This document shows, piece by piece, positions 7,878 to 15,247 of a stretch of DNA of 64,000 bases. Made by a program: the position numbers and the translations under genes. Every line of letters starts with the position of its first letter. The first letter of the stretch is position 1. Below the pieces are notes generated by a model. It had not been told where the DNA came from. It searched no databases and saw only the letters and a list, made by a program, of their open reading frames with translations. The stretch is from assembly GCA_029968055.1 (NCBI GenBank), contig JASCNX010000004.1:62001-126000 (forward strand), written 5' to 3'. The DNA is from Xenophilus aerolatus. GTDB lineage: Bacteria > Pseudomonadota > Gammaproteobacteria > Burkholderiales > Burkholderiaceae_C.

Positions 7878-9293
7878 TTACAGCGAGTAGTACATGTCGA
7901 ACTCGACCGGGTGGGGCGCCATGCGGAAGCGCGTCACTTCGGTCATCTTGAGGTCGATGTAGGCATCGAGCATCGAGTCGGTGAACACGCCGCCCTTGGT
8001 CAGGAAGGCACGGTCCTTGTCGAGGTACTCCAGGGCCTGGTCGAGGCTGTGGCAGACGGTCGGCACCAGCGCGTCTTCTTCCGGCGGCAGGTGGTACAGG
8101 TCCTTGGTGGCGGCTTCGCCCGGGTGGATCTTGTTCTCGATGCCGTCCAGGCCGGCCATCAGCAGGGCCGAGAAGCAAAGGTACGGGTTCGCCGACGGAT
8201 CGGGGAAGCGCGCTTCGATGCGGCGGCCCTTGGGGTTGCTCACGAACGGGATGCGGATCGAGGCCGAGCGGTTCTTGGCCGAGTAGGCCAGCTTCACCGG
8301 GGCTTCGAAGCCGGGCACCAGACGCTTGTAGCTGTTGGTGCCGGGGTTGGTGATGGCGTTCAGGGCACGGGCGTGCTTGATGATGCCGCCGATGTAGTAC
8401 AGCGCGGTGTCGGACAGGCCGGCATAGCCGTCGCCGGCGAACAGGTTCTTGCCGTCCTTCCAGATCGACTGGTGCACGTGCATGCCCGAGCCGTTGTCGC
8501 CGGCGTAGGGCTTGGGCATGAAGGTCGCCGTCTTGCCGTAGGTGTTGGCCACGTTCCAGACCACGTACTTCAGCACCTGCGTCCAGTCGGCGCGCTGCAC
8601 GAGGGTGGAGAACTTGGTGCCGATCTCGTTCTGGCCGGCGCCCGCCACTTCGTGGTGGAACACTTCGACCGGGATGCCCAGCGATTCGAGCACCAGCGAC
8701 ATCTCGGCGCGCATGTCCTGCGTGCTGTCGACCGGGGGCACCGGGAAGTAGCCGCCCTTGGTGGTGGGGCGGTGGCCGCGGTTGCCGCCTTCGAGCTTGG
8801 CACCGCTGTTCCAGGGCGCTTCGTATTCCTCGATCTCGCTGAACACGCGGCCGGGCTCGTTGCTCCAGCGCACGCCGTCGAAGATGAAGAATTCGGGTTC
8901 GGGACCGAAGTAGGCGGTGTCGCCCAGGCCGGTGGACTTCAGGTAGGCCTCGGCCTTCTTGGCCACCGAGCGCGGGTCGCGGTCGTAGGGCTTGCCGTCG
9001 GCGGGTTCCAGCACGTCGCACTGCAGGAACAGGGTCGTCTCTTCGTAGAAGGGATCGATGTTGGCCGTGTTCGGGTCGGGCATGAGCTGCATGTCCGACG
9101 CTTCGATGCCCTTCCAGCCCGCCACCGAGGAGCCGTCGAAGGCATGGCCCGAGGTGAACTTGTCTTCGTCGAAGGCGCTGATCGGCACCGTGACGTGCTG
9201 TTCCTTGCCGCGGGTGTCGGTGAATCGGAAGTCGACGAACTTGACCTCGTTTTCCTTGACGAGCTTCAGTACATCGGCGACGGTCTTGGCCAT
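7878..9293 (-). CDS. glnA: Glutamine synthetase, type I
   Basis: 471 residues, normal for GSI-beta. Motifs include the beta-grasp start [25 protein letters not shown], the ATP loop KGGYFPVPP, and HVHQS. The adenylylation Tyr is at residue 400 (DLYHLPPEE), so activity is expected to be set by the GlnE adenylyltransferase. It makes glutamine from glutamate, ammonia and ATP in the cytoplasm. The ATG at 9293 has a strong Shine-Dalgarno (AGGAG, 7 bp upstream). A sigma-54 promoter and NtrC-like sites lie upstream, and ntrBC lie downstream. Confidence 0.97.
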   Translation of the reverse strand: MAKTVADVLKLVKENEVKFVDFRFTDTRGKEQHVTVPISAFDEDKFTSGHAFDGSSVAGWKGIEASDMQLMPDPNTANIDPFYEETTLFLQCDVLEPADGKPYDRDPRSVAKKAEAYLKSTGLGDTAYFGPEPEFFIFDGVRWSNEPGRVFSEIEEYEAPWNSGAKLEGGNRGHRPTTKGGYFPVPPVDSTQDMRAEMSLVLESLGIPVEVFHHEVAGAGQNEIGTKFSTLVQRADWTQVLKYVVWNVANTYGKTATFMPKPYAGDNGSGMHVHQSIWKDGKNLFAGDGYAGLSDTALYYIGGIIKHARALNAITNPGTNSYKRLVPGFEAPVKLAYSAKNRSASIRIPFVSNPKGRRIEARFPDPSANPYLCFSALLMAGLDGIENKIHPGEAATKDLYHLPPEEDALVPTVCHSLDQALEYLDKDRAFLTKGGVFTDSMLDAYIDLKMTEVTRFRMAPHPVEFDMYYSL

Positions 9294-9343
9294 CAGGTTC
9301 TCCTGGTTTGGATGGTTGGTTGAGAGAAAACGGATTAGGGGAA

Positions 9344-9359
9344 TGCAGGTTCTGTGCCC
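9344..9359 (-). promoter_or_regulatory. Sigma-54 (-24/-12) promoter of glnA
   Basis: On the minus strand the site reads GGGCACAGAACCTGCA. Compared with TGGCAC-N5-TTGCA it keeps GGCAC, exact 5-bp spacing and TGCA; it departs at the first T and the first base of the -12 box. The expected start point is near 9333, giving a leader of about 40 nt before glnA. Confidence 0.75.
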
Positions 9360-9428
9360 ATTCTCACCGGCGAGCTTGCGCGGGCCCGATACGCCTTTTG
9401 GCGGCCCGCGAGCCGGCATCGGCCCGAA

Positions 9429-9477
9429 TTGGTGCTCGAACGATCATCGCACCAACTCGGGGCCCGTGGATGCACCA
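9429..9477. promoter_or_regulatory. NtrC-like half-sites upstream of glnA
   Basis: Three TGGTGC/GCACCA half-sites match the half-site of the NtrC consensus: TTGGTGC 9429-9435, GCACCAA 9449-9455 (7-bp arms, 13-bp spacer) and TGCACCA 9471-9477. They are 20-22 bp apart, about two helical turns, and lie ~95-145 bp before the predicted glnA start point. The orientation and spacing differ from the compact E. coli palindrome. The first overlaps the 3' end of the MoaB-like gene. Confidence 0.55.
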
Positions 9478-10274
9478 AAATCGACCAGCCCTGCCTTGAG
9501 CTGGGCGTAGGCGGCATCGAGGCGCGTGGCGTCTCCCTTCACGCCGAGCTCGATATGGCGGCCGTACTGAGGGTGATCGACGCTCGGAAGGCTGAAGACC
9601 TTCACGCCTTCGTGCGCCGCCTCGATGGCCTGCATGAGCGGGGTGAGGCTGGCCTCCACTGCACCGAAAACGATCACGGAGCGCTCGCTGACGCCGGGCG
9701 GACGTGCCAAATCGGCATAGCGCGTGTCGAGCACCCACTCGACCATGGGCCAGGCCATGACCGGAAAACCGGGGACGAAATGCACGTCGCCGACGCTGAA
9801 GCCGGGAATCTTGTTGTACGGGTTCGGGATGATGGCCGCGCCCTGGGGGAACACGCCCATGTTCAGGCGGTGCACGTTGTCGGGCCGGTCGGGCTCATAG
9901 GGCACGCCCTGCTCGCGCGCCGTGTCCTGCATGCGCTCGCGGATCAGCGCCTCGGCCTGCGGATGCAGGGCCAGCGGCACGCCCAGCGCCGCCGCCGCGC
10001 ACTGGCGCGTGTGGTCGTCGGGCGTGGCGCCGATGCCGCCGGTCGAGAACACGACGTCGCCCGAGGCGAAGGCGCGGCGCAGCGCGGCCGTGATGCGCAC
10101 CGGGTCGTCGCCCACGTACTCCGCCCAGGCCAGCGGGAGGCCGCGGGCCGCCAGCAGCTCGATCACCTTGGGCAGGTGTTTGTCGGCGCGCTTGCCGGAG
10201 AGGATCTCGTCGCCGACGATGATGAGCCCGAAGGCGCGCGGCGCGGCAGCGGAACGGCCGGTGGTGTTTGTCAT
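9444..10274 (-). CDS. MoaB/CinA-like molybdopterin-binding domain protein
   Basis: 276 residues. The MoCF-biosynthesis fold is recognised by LIIVGDEILSGKR near the N-terminus and FSTGGIGATPDDHT, as in the N-terminal half of CinA/'competence-damage inducible protein A'. The C-terminal deamidase half of full CinA is absent, which is common for the short form. Function in the short form is not settled: nucleotide pyrophosphatase activity is known for some relatives. The ATG at 10274 overlaps the stop of the EI24 gene by 4 bp (ATGA), so the two are co-translated. An in-frame ATG at 10286 is the alternative. Confidence 0.8.
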   Translation of the reverse strand: MTNTTGRSAAAPRAFGLIIVGDEILSGKRADKHLPKVIELLAARGLPLAWAEYVGDDPVRITAALRRAFASGDVVFSTGGIGATPDDHTRQCAAAALGVPLALHPQAEALIRERMQDTAREQGVPYEPDRPDNVHRLNMGVFPQGAAIIPNPYNKIPGFSVGDVHFVPGFPVMAWPMVEWVLDTRYADLARPPGVSERSVIVFGAVEASLTPLMQAIEAAHEGVKVFSLPSVDHPQYGRHIELGVKGDATRLDAAYAQLKAGLVDFGASTGPELVR

Positions 10275-11161
10275 TTCGAACCCCATTGGGAAAGTGCGGC
10301 GCGCTCGGCGCCGGAATCGTTGGGCAGCGCGGCCGGGCCGGCCGTGGGCGCGAGCGCGGCGGCGGCGCGTTGCGCGCGCAGCTGCGCCAGGGCGTCGAGC
10401 GTGTAGTGGGCGAACCAGAGCGCCGAGAAGGCGAAGACCACGGTGTAGATCCAGATCGCGATCGGCACCAGCACGAAGAAGGCGGCCGCGAAGAGCAGGC
10501 CCGAAGCCCACACGATGCTCGGCGCGGCACCCAGGTAGCCGCACAGCACGCCGATACCCAGCAACGGCCAGCGGTACTGGCGCAGCAGCGTGTTGCGCTC
10601 CTCGGCGCTGGCGTGATCGGCCAGCGCGTCGAAGGCCATCACCCGCGCCGTGAGCCAGCCCCAGATCAGCGGCGGCAGCACCAGCACCAGCGGCGGGATC
10701 AGCCACAGCGGCATCGACACCACCAGCGCCACCAAGGCCAGCACGGTGAGCCCCACCGAGCGGAAGACGCTGAGCACCAGGGAGGCGCCCTTTTTCTTCT
10801 CGAGCGCCGGGAAGCGCCGGTCGGCCACCAGGCGCGTGAGGGCCGGCGCCATGAAGGCGGCCACGATCAGCAGCGACACCAGCACGACTGCGGGCGTGAG
10901 CGCCAGCACCACCACCAGTGGCGCCAGGAAGGTCTTGACGTCCCCGGAGAACAGGCCCGACATCCAGCCCCAGAAGCTGGCCAGCAGCGGCCAGGCATCG
11001 AGCGCCTCGCGCGTCCAGGCGACGGCGGCGTCCCAGTACAGGTAGCCCAGGCCCAGCGCCAGCAGCACCATCAGCACCAGGGGCAGCAACGACAGGACGA
11101 TGACCCGCGGATGCAGGCAGTAGGCCACGGCGCGCCAGAAGGAATCGATCAGAAGACGCAT
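10271..11161 (-). CDS. EI24-domain (CysZ-like) inner-membrane protein
   Basis: 296 residues with about six hydrophobic segments (near residues 23-47, 80-105, 145-178, 210-235, 240-265). The pattern and the opening RLLIDSFWRAVAYCL match the EI24/CysZ family. CysZ of E. coli supports sulfate uptake, but many beta-proteobacterial homologues have no assigned substrate, and no sulfur genes lie nearby. The ATG at 11161 begins right at the homology. A 10-bp inverted repeat lies 9-29 bp upstream. Confidence 0.8.
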   Translation of the reverse strand: MRLLIDSFWRAVAYCLHPRVIVLSLLPLVLMVLLALGLGYLYWDAAVAWTREALDAWPLLASFWGWMSGLFSGDVKTFLAPLVVVLALTPAVVLVSLLIVAAFMAPALTRLVADRRFPALEKKKGASLVLSVFRSVGLTVLALVALVVSMPLWLIPPLVLVLPPLIWGWLTARVMAFDALADHASAEERNTLLRQYRWPLLGIGVLCGYLGAAPSIVWASGLLFAAAFFVLVPIAIWIYTVVFAFSALWFAHYTLDALAQLRAQRAAAALAPTAGPAALPNDSGAERAALSQWGSK

Positions 11162-11169
11162 CCGCCAAA

Positions 11170-11190
11170 GCATACCTGGGCCAGGTATGC
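11170..11190. promoter_or_regulatory. Near-perfect palindrome directly upstream of the EI24 gene
   Basis: GCATACCTGG-G-CCAGGTATGC: 10-bp arms around a single base. It could be an operator for a dimeric regulator at the gene's ribosome-binding region. As RNA it could make a hairpin only with a forced larger loop. No regulator gene sits beside it. Confidence 0.5.
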
Positions 11191-11193
11191 CCA

Positions 11194-11359
11194 CCCCCAC
11201 GCTCCCCCGCTACGCGTGGTCCGCTGCCCCCCGAGGGGGTGCTCGCCGCCTTGGGGCGGCCCGGCGGCGGCGACATTGCCCCCACGCTCCCCCGCTGCGC
11301 GAGGTCCGCTGCCCCCCGAGGGGGCGCTCGCCGCCTTGGGGCGGCCCGGCGGCGGCGAC
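11194..11359. repeat. Two tandem copies of an ~81-bp GC-rich intergenic repeat
   Basis: Copy 1 (11194-11274) and copy 2 (11279-11359) are nearly identical with an 85-bp period. Each starts CCCCCACGCTCCCCCGCT and ends CGGCCCGGCGGCGGCGAC. Inside are CCCCCCGAGGGGG and GCCGCCTTGGGGCGGC, both able to fold. A third, partial echo (GCTGCGCGAGGTC) follows at 11361-11373. It has no coding potential that suits the neighbours. I recall similar elements between genes in Variovorax-like genomes; copy number must be checked by search. Confidence 0.8.
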
Positions 11360-11375
11360 GCTGCGCGAGGTCGGC

Positions 11376-12350
11376 TCAGCCGCGCCCGACCAGCCGCCGC
11401 AGCCCCAGCCACTGCTGGGCCCAGAAGCCGCGCCCGTAGTCGCGCACGCGGCCGGCGGCGTCGGGCTCGACCTGGTCGCGGATGCCGGTGGGGTCGTAGC
11501 GGTCGTCGAAGTTGGCGGAGCGAAAGAGCATGTCCCACCACGGCAGCAGGACGCCGAAGTTGCGGCCTCCGAGCGTTTGGGGGCCTTCCGACTCGTGGCC
11601 GATGCCGATCGCATGGTGCACACGGTGGAAGCGCGGGCTGATCCAGAGCCGCTCGCCGATCCGGCCGAAGGACAGGCGCAGGTTGGCGTGCTGCAGGCTC
11701 TGGCTGAGCTGGGTGAAGGCCACGACGGCGATGAACTGGCCGGGTGCCACCCCGATGAGCTGCGCCACGAGCACGATGATGGCGTCGTGGATGAGGTCGT
11801 CGAGCAGGTGGTTGCGGTCGTCGCTCCACATCGTCATCTGGCGCTGCGAGTGGTGCAGCGAATGCAGGCCCCACCACCACCTGAAGCGATGCTGGCCACG
11901 GTGGATGAGGTATTCGACGAAGTCCAGCACCACCAGGTAGATCGCGAAGGCCAGCCAGGGGATGTCGGTCACGCCGGGCCAGAGTTCGTCCAGGTGCAGG
12001 GTGCCCCACCCCGCACCGCGCAGTTCGCCCAGCAGGGCATCGAACAGCGGCGTGACGGCAAAGAACAGGGCCAGCCGGAACAGGCCCAGCCGGTGGATCA
12101 GGGTGTAGAGGATGTCGATGCGGATGGCCTGCCGGTCACGCACCGGTTCCACGGGCCGCCAGCGCTGCAGCGGGCCGATGACGGCAACCAGGATCAGGAT
12201 CTGGATCAGGCCGACCAGCAGCCAGCCGGTGGCATCGAAGGCGTCCTCGGTCCAGCCGCCCAGGCCCGCGGCGAACACCAGCGGCTGCACCACCGCCTCG
12301 AACAGCCATTGCTGCACGGCGGCGAACTGGTCGGTGAACCACTCGCTCAC
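11376..12350 (-). CDS. Sterol desaturase/fatty acid hydroxylase family membrane protein
   Basis: 324 residues with about four membrane segments and the di-iron histidine clusters of the family: HRGQHR, HSLHHS and HRVHH (about residues 152, 164 and 244). These enzymes use O2 to hydroxylate or desaturate lipids in the membrane. The bacterial substrate is unknown. The start codon is GTG (minus-strand 12350); there is no nearby ATG before the first membrane segment. It is preceded by 150 bp without a gene. Confidence 0.85.
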   Translation of the reverse strand: MSEWFTDQFAAVQQWLFEAVVQPLVFAAGLGGWTEDAFDATGWLLVGLIQILILVAVIGPLQRWRPVEPVRDRQAIRIDILYTLIHRLGLFRLALFFAVTPLFDALLGELRGAGWGTLHLDELWPGVTDIPWLAFAIYLVVLDFVEYLIHRGQHRFRWWWGLHSLHHSQRQMTMWSDDRNHLLDDLIHDAIIVLVAQLIGVAPGQFIAVVAFTQLSQSLQHANLRLSFGRIGERLWISPRFHRVHHAIGIGHESEGPQTLGGRNFGVLLPWWDMLFRSANFDDRYDPTGIRDQVEPDAAGRVRDYGRGFWAQQWLGLRRLVGRG

Positions 12351-12500
12351 GCGCGGCCCCTGCCACGGCTTGGGCCTGGCGCCTCGGTCACCAGGAGCGG
12401 ACTGGGCAATTTCATGAGTCGGAAGCGAGGGCGTTGCCCGACGGTTCTGCGCCGGCAGCGATCGATGTCATGGTAGCCCGCGCCGCCTGACCGTGCGCTT

Positions 12501-13331
12501 TCACGGGTGCGCCGCGATCCACTCGCGGTACGCCGGGTGCCGGCGCAGCGTGCGGAAGCAGAAGCCCTTGGCCTTCAGGCCCACGATGAGCGGCTCCAGG
12601 TCGGCCGGCGCCCACGGGTCGTGGCGCGACCAGATGCCCAGGTGCGCCAGCAGGACGTCGCCGGGCCGGATGCGCTCCAGCGCCTGCGCCAGCAGCTTGT
12701 CGTTGGGGTACTTGTCGCTGGGCAGTTCGTCGCCCAGGAAGCCGGCCGGCGACCAGCCGGCATGCTCGAAACCGCAGCTTTTCGCGGCCGCCAGCAGGCG
12801 CGGCGAGGTCTTGCCGCCGGGCGCGCGGAACAGCGGCAGCGGCTTCTTGCCGGTGATATGCGCCAGCCGGTCGGAGGAGCGCTGGATCTCCTCGCAATAC
12901 TGCGCCGCGCTCCAGGTGAAGGTGCGCCCGGCATAGGCACCGGCGCTCGGCTGGATGCGGAACGCCGGCTGCACGCCTTTCACGTCCCCCCGCCAGTACG
13001 CATGGTCGTAGGTGTGCGAGCCGAACTCGTGCCCCTCGGCCGCCCTCGCCTTCCACCACGGCGCCCAGTGGTTGTCCAGGCTGTCGCCGCCGTCCTGGGT
13101 TTTCTCGGCGGCGGCGAAGAAGGTGACCTTGACGTCCTGGCGCTTGAGCACGTCGGCCACCAGCGGCGCGATGCCCATGTGGCCGGTGTCGAAGGTCAGG
13201 TACACCGGCTTGTCGCAATCGTTCTGGGCGGCAACGCCGGTGGATGCTGCGAAGGCCGCCATGGAAAACGCAGCGATCGAGGCGCCCCGGCGCAGCGCGC
13301 GGGCCGTGGGGGATTCAGCGGACCTTGGCAT
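12501..13331 (-). CDS. Exported polysaccharide deacetylase (NodB-like)
   Basis: 276 residues. A signal peptide (residues 1-~35, ending near GVAAQ) is followed by a NodB-fold: YLTFDTGH (catalytic/metal Asp), GSHTYDH (metal His pair, HxxxH), LFRAPGG, and a late strand with LLAHLGIW. Family members remove acetyl groups from N-acetylated sugars such as peptidoglycan or exopolysaccharide, outside the cytoplasm. The ATG at 13331 overlaps the end of the beta-propeller gene by 17 bp, so they form one transcription unit. In the first motif the second Asp of the common TFDDG is replaced (FDTGH), as in a subset of the family. Confidence 0.85.
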   Translation of the reverse strand: MPRSAESPTARALRRGASIAAFSMAAFAASTGVAAQNDCDKPVYLTFDTGHMGIAPLVADVLKRQDVKVTFFAAAEKTQDGGDSLDNHWAPWWKARAAEGHEFGSHTYDHAYWRGDVKGVQPAFRIQPSAGAYAGRTFTWSAAQYCEEIQRSSDRLAHITGKKPLPLFRAPGGKTSPRLLAAAKSCGFEHAGWSPAGFLGDELPSDKYPNDKLLAQALERIRPGDVLLAHLGIWSRHDPWAPADLEPLIVGLKAKGFCFRTLRRHPAYREWIAAHP

Positions 13332-14346
13332 GTTCGACCGTCCACACCCCATGGGGCGAGCGCCCCACATTCACCGTGCGCACCACCTTGCCGGCCGCGA
13401 GGTCGACCACGCTGAGCTTCTTGGCCCAGCGCGAGGTGACGAACAGCGTCTTGCCGTCGGCCGACACGTCCATGCAGTCCGGGCCGCCGGGCACGGGATA
13501 GGTGGCGGTGACCGTGAGCGTGGGGATGTCGATGCGGCTGATCGAGTTGGCGACGCGGTTGCTCACGAACACCGACTTGCCGTCGCCCGCCGAGCGGAAA
13601 GCGTGCGCGCCCTTGCCGGTGGGGATCTTGCCGACCAGCTTCGGTTCCTTTCCCGCCACGTCGAAGACCTGCACGCCGTCGCCGCCGGTGAGGCCGACCA
13701 GCAGCGTCTTGCCGTCGTGGATGCCGAAGACGTCGGCCGGCATCGGCCCGGTGGGCGTGCGCCAGCGGATCGCCTGGGTGGCGAGGTCGACGGCAATGAG
13801 CTCGTCGCTGTCCTGCATGGAGATGTAGGCCACGGTGCTGTTGCCGTCGATCCAGATGTGGCTGGGCGTCTTGCCGGTGGGGATGCGCTTGGCCAGCTGC
13901 AGGTTGCTGCCGTCCCAGCGATAGACGTCGACGTGGTTCAGCCGGTTGCCGGCGGTGACGAACCACTTCATGTCGGGCGAGAACTGCAGCTGGTACGGGT
14001 CGATGATGCCGTAGACCGTGCGCTGGACCTCGCCGGTGCGCGGGTTGAAGAAGGTGAGCGAGTCGCCGGCCGAATTGGCGACGATCACCGACTTCTGGTC
14101 CGGCGTCATGTAGATGTGGTGCGGCTCCTTGCCCACCGCCACGCGGTTGCGCTCGCTCCAGGTGACCGGATCGATCAGGCTGACCGAGGCATCGAGCGAG
14201 TTGAGCACGAACAGCGGCGGGGCCGCCGCCGCGCCCGGAGCGCCCGGGGCGGCCGGAGCAGCAGGTTGAGCCGGGACGGCCGCGCAGGCCAGCAGACAAA
14301 CGAAAAGAGCCGCAAGGCGGCTCAGCGAGCGAACGGACAGACGCAA
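13315..14346 (-). CDS. YncE-like seven-bladed beta-propeller protein, exported
   Basis: About 343 residues. A signal peptide (hydrophobic run LAALFVCLLACAAVPAQ) and an Ala/Pro/Gly linker lead into repeated propeller blades (VANSAGDSLTFFNP, VFVSNRVANSISRID, LFVTSRWAKKLSVVD), as in YncE and cytochrome-d1-like 'YVTN' proteins. No CxxCH heme motif is present. Start choice: TTG at 14346 has GGAG 9 bp upstream and begins the signal peptide; a GTG at 14418 is possible but adds a charged 24-residue extension. The role is unknown; the 17-bp overlap with the deacetylase suggests a shared envelope task. Confidence 0.75.
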   Translation of the reverse strand: MRLSVRSLSRLAALFVCLLACAAVPAQPAAPAAPGAPGAAAAPPLFVLNSLDASVSLIDPVTWSERNRVAVGKEPHHIYMTPDQKSVIVANSAGDSLTFFNPRTGEVQRTVYGIIDPYQLQFSPDMKWFVTAGNRLNHVDVYRWDGSNLQLAKRIPTGKTPSHIWIDGNSTVAYISMQDSDELIAVDLATQAIRWRTPTGPMPADVFGIHDGKTLLVGLTGGDGVQVFDVAGKEPKLVGKIPTGKGAHAFRSAGDGKSVFVSNRVANSISRIDIPTLTVTATYPVPGGPDCMDVSADGKTLFVTSRWAKKLSVVDLAAGKVVRTVNVGRSPHGVWTVEHAKVR

Positions 14347-14448
14347 GACACGGCTCCGGAAAGGGACTGGGAAGTTTAACGAGCGAGCCCGCCGCGCCGC
14401 CGACAGGCCAGGTCCCACACAGGCTGGCCGGAACGCGCGAGCCGACCG

Positions 14449-15186
14449 TCAGGCCGGCCCCGGCAGGCGCACCGCCTGCAGCTCATCGGGCCGCAGCCAG
14501 CGCCACTGGCCCGGCGCCAGGTCGGCCGGCAGCACCAGGCCGCCGATGGTGCTGCGGTGCAGCGCCGTCACCCGGTTGCCCACGGCCGCGACCATGCGCT
14601 TGACCTGGTGGTATTTGCCCTCGGTCAGCGTCAGGCGCAGGTGGTGGGTGTCCACCGCTTCGGCCGCCGCGGCGCGCACCGGCTTCGGGTCGTCGTCGAG
14701 CACCACGCCGGCCAGCAGCCGGCCGATCTGCGCCTCGGTCAGCGCATCGGCGGTGGTCGCTTCGTAGACCTTGGGCACATGGTGCTTGGGCGAAGCCATG
14801 CGGTGGATGAACTGGCCGTCGTCGCTGAGCAGCAGCAGGCCGGTGGTGTCCTGGTCGAGCCGCCCGATGGCCTGCACGCCGGGCTGCCCGCCTTTGACCG
14901 GACGCTGGCGCAGCGGGGCAGCCAGCAGGGTGTAGATGCTGGGCCAGGCCGAGGGCTTCTGCGAGCACTCGGTGCCGGCCGGCTTGTGCAGCATCAGGTA
15001 GGCCTTGGCGTGGTATTCCCACGGCGTGCCCTGCACGGTGAATCGCAGCCCGTCGGTTGCCGTCAATTCGGTGGACGGCTGCACGGCGGCCATGCCCTCC
15101 ACGGCCACCAGGCCCTGTTGAACGAGGCCCGCGCAGACGCGGCGCGTGCCGAAGCCCTGGCTGTAGAGAAGATCCTGGAGTTGCAT
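14449..15186 (-). CDS. RsuA/RluB-family pseudouridine synthase
   Basis: 245 residues. An N-terminal S4-like RNA-binding segment (LLYSQGFGTRRVC) is followed by the catalytic fold with LMLHKPAG, the active-site motif IGRLDQDTTGLLLLSDDG (catalytic Asp in RLDQDT), and the C-terminal GKYHQVKRM and ALHRSTIGG motifs. It isomerises a uridine in rRNA, most likely 16S U516 if it is RsuA; the family match is sure, the exact site is not. ATG at 15186 is used as the homology starts there. Confidence 0.85.
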   Translation of the reverse strand: MQLQDLLYSQGFGTRRVCAGLVQQGLVAVEGMAAVQPSTELTATDGLRFTVQGTPWEYHAKAYLMLHKPAGTECSQKPSAWPSIYTLLAAPLRQRPVKGGQPGVQAIGRLDQDTTGLLLLSDDGQFIHRMASPKHHVPKVYEATTADALTEAQIGRLLAGVVLDDDPKPVRAAAAEAVDTHHLRLTLTEGKYHQVKRMVAAVGNRVTALHRSTIGGLVLPADLAPGQWRWLRPDELQAVRLPGPA

Positions 15187-15198
15187 GGCATGGTCGGT

Positions 15199-15230
15199 GA
15201 AGAAAACGGCCGTGCTCCGGGACACGGCCG
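15199..15230 (-). terminator. Rho-independent terminator after ggt
   Basis: Minus strand: CGGCCGTG-TCCCGGAG-CACGGCCG then TTTTCTT. The 8-bp perfect stem lies 17 bp past the ggt stop and just before the start of the next gene, so ggt and the pseudouridine synthase gene are probably separate units. Confidence 0.75.
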
Positions 15231-15247
15231 CTGCAGGGCGGCGCGGG

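Noticed and set aside
11194-11359. CRISPR-like array
   Set aside because: Only two long copies with a 4-bp gap and no spacers; this is a tandem intergenic repeat.
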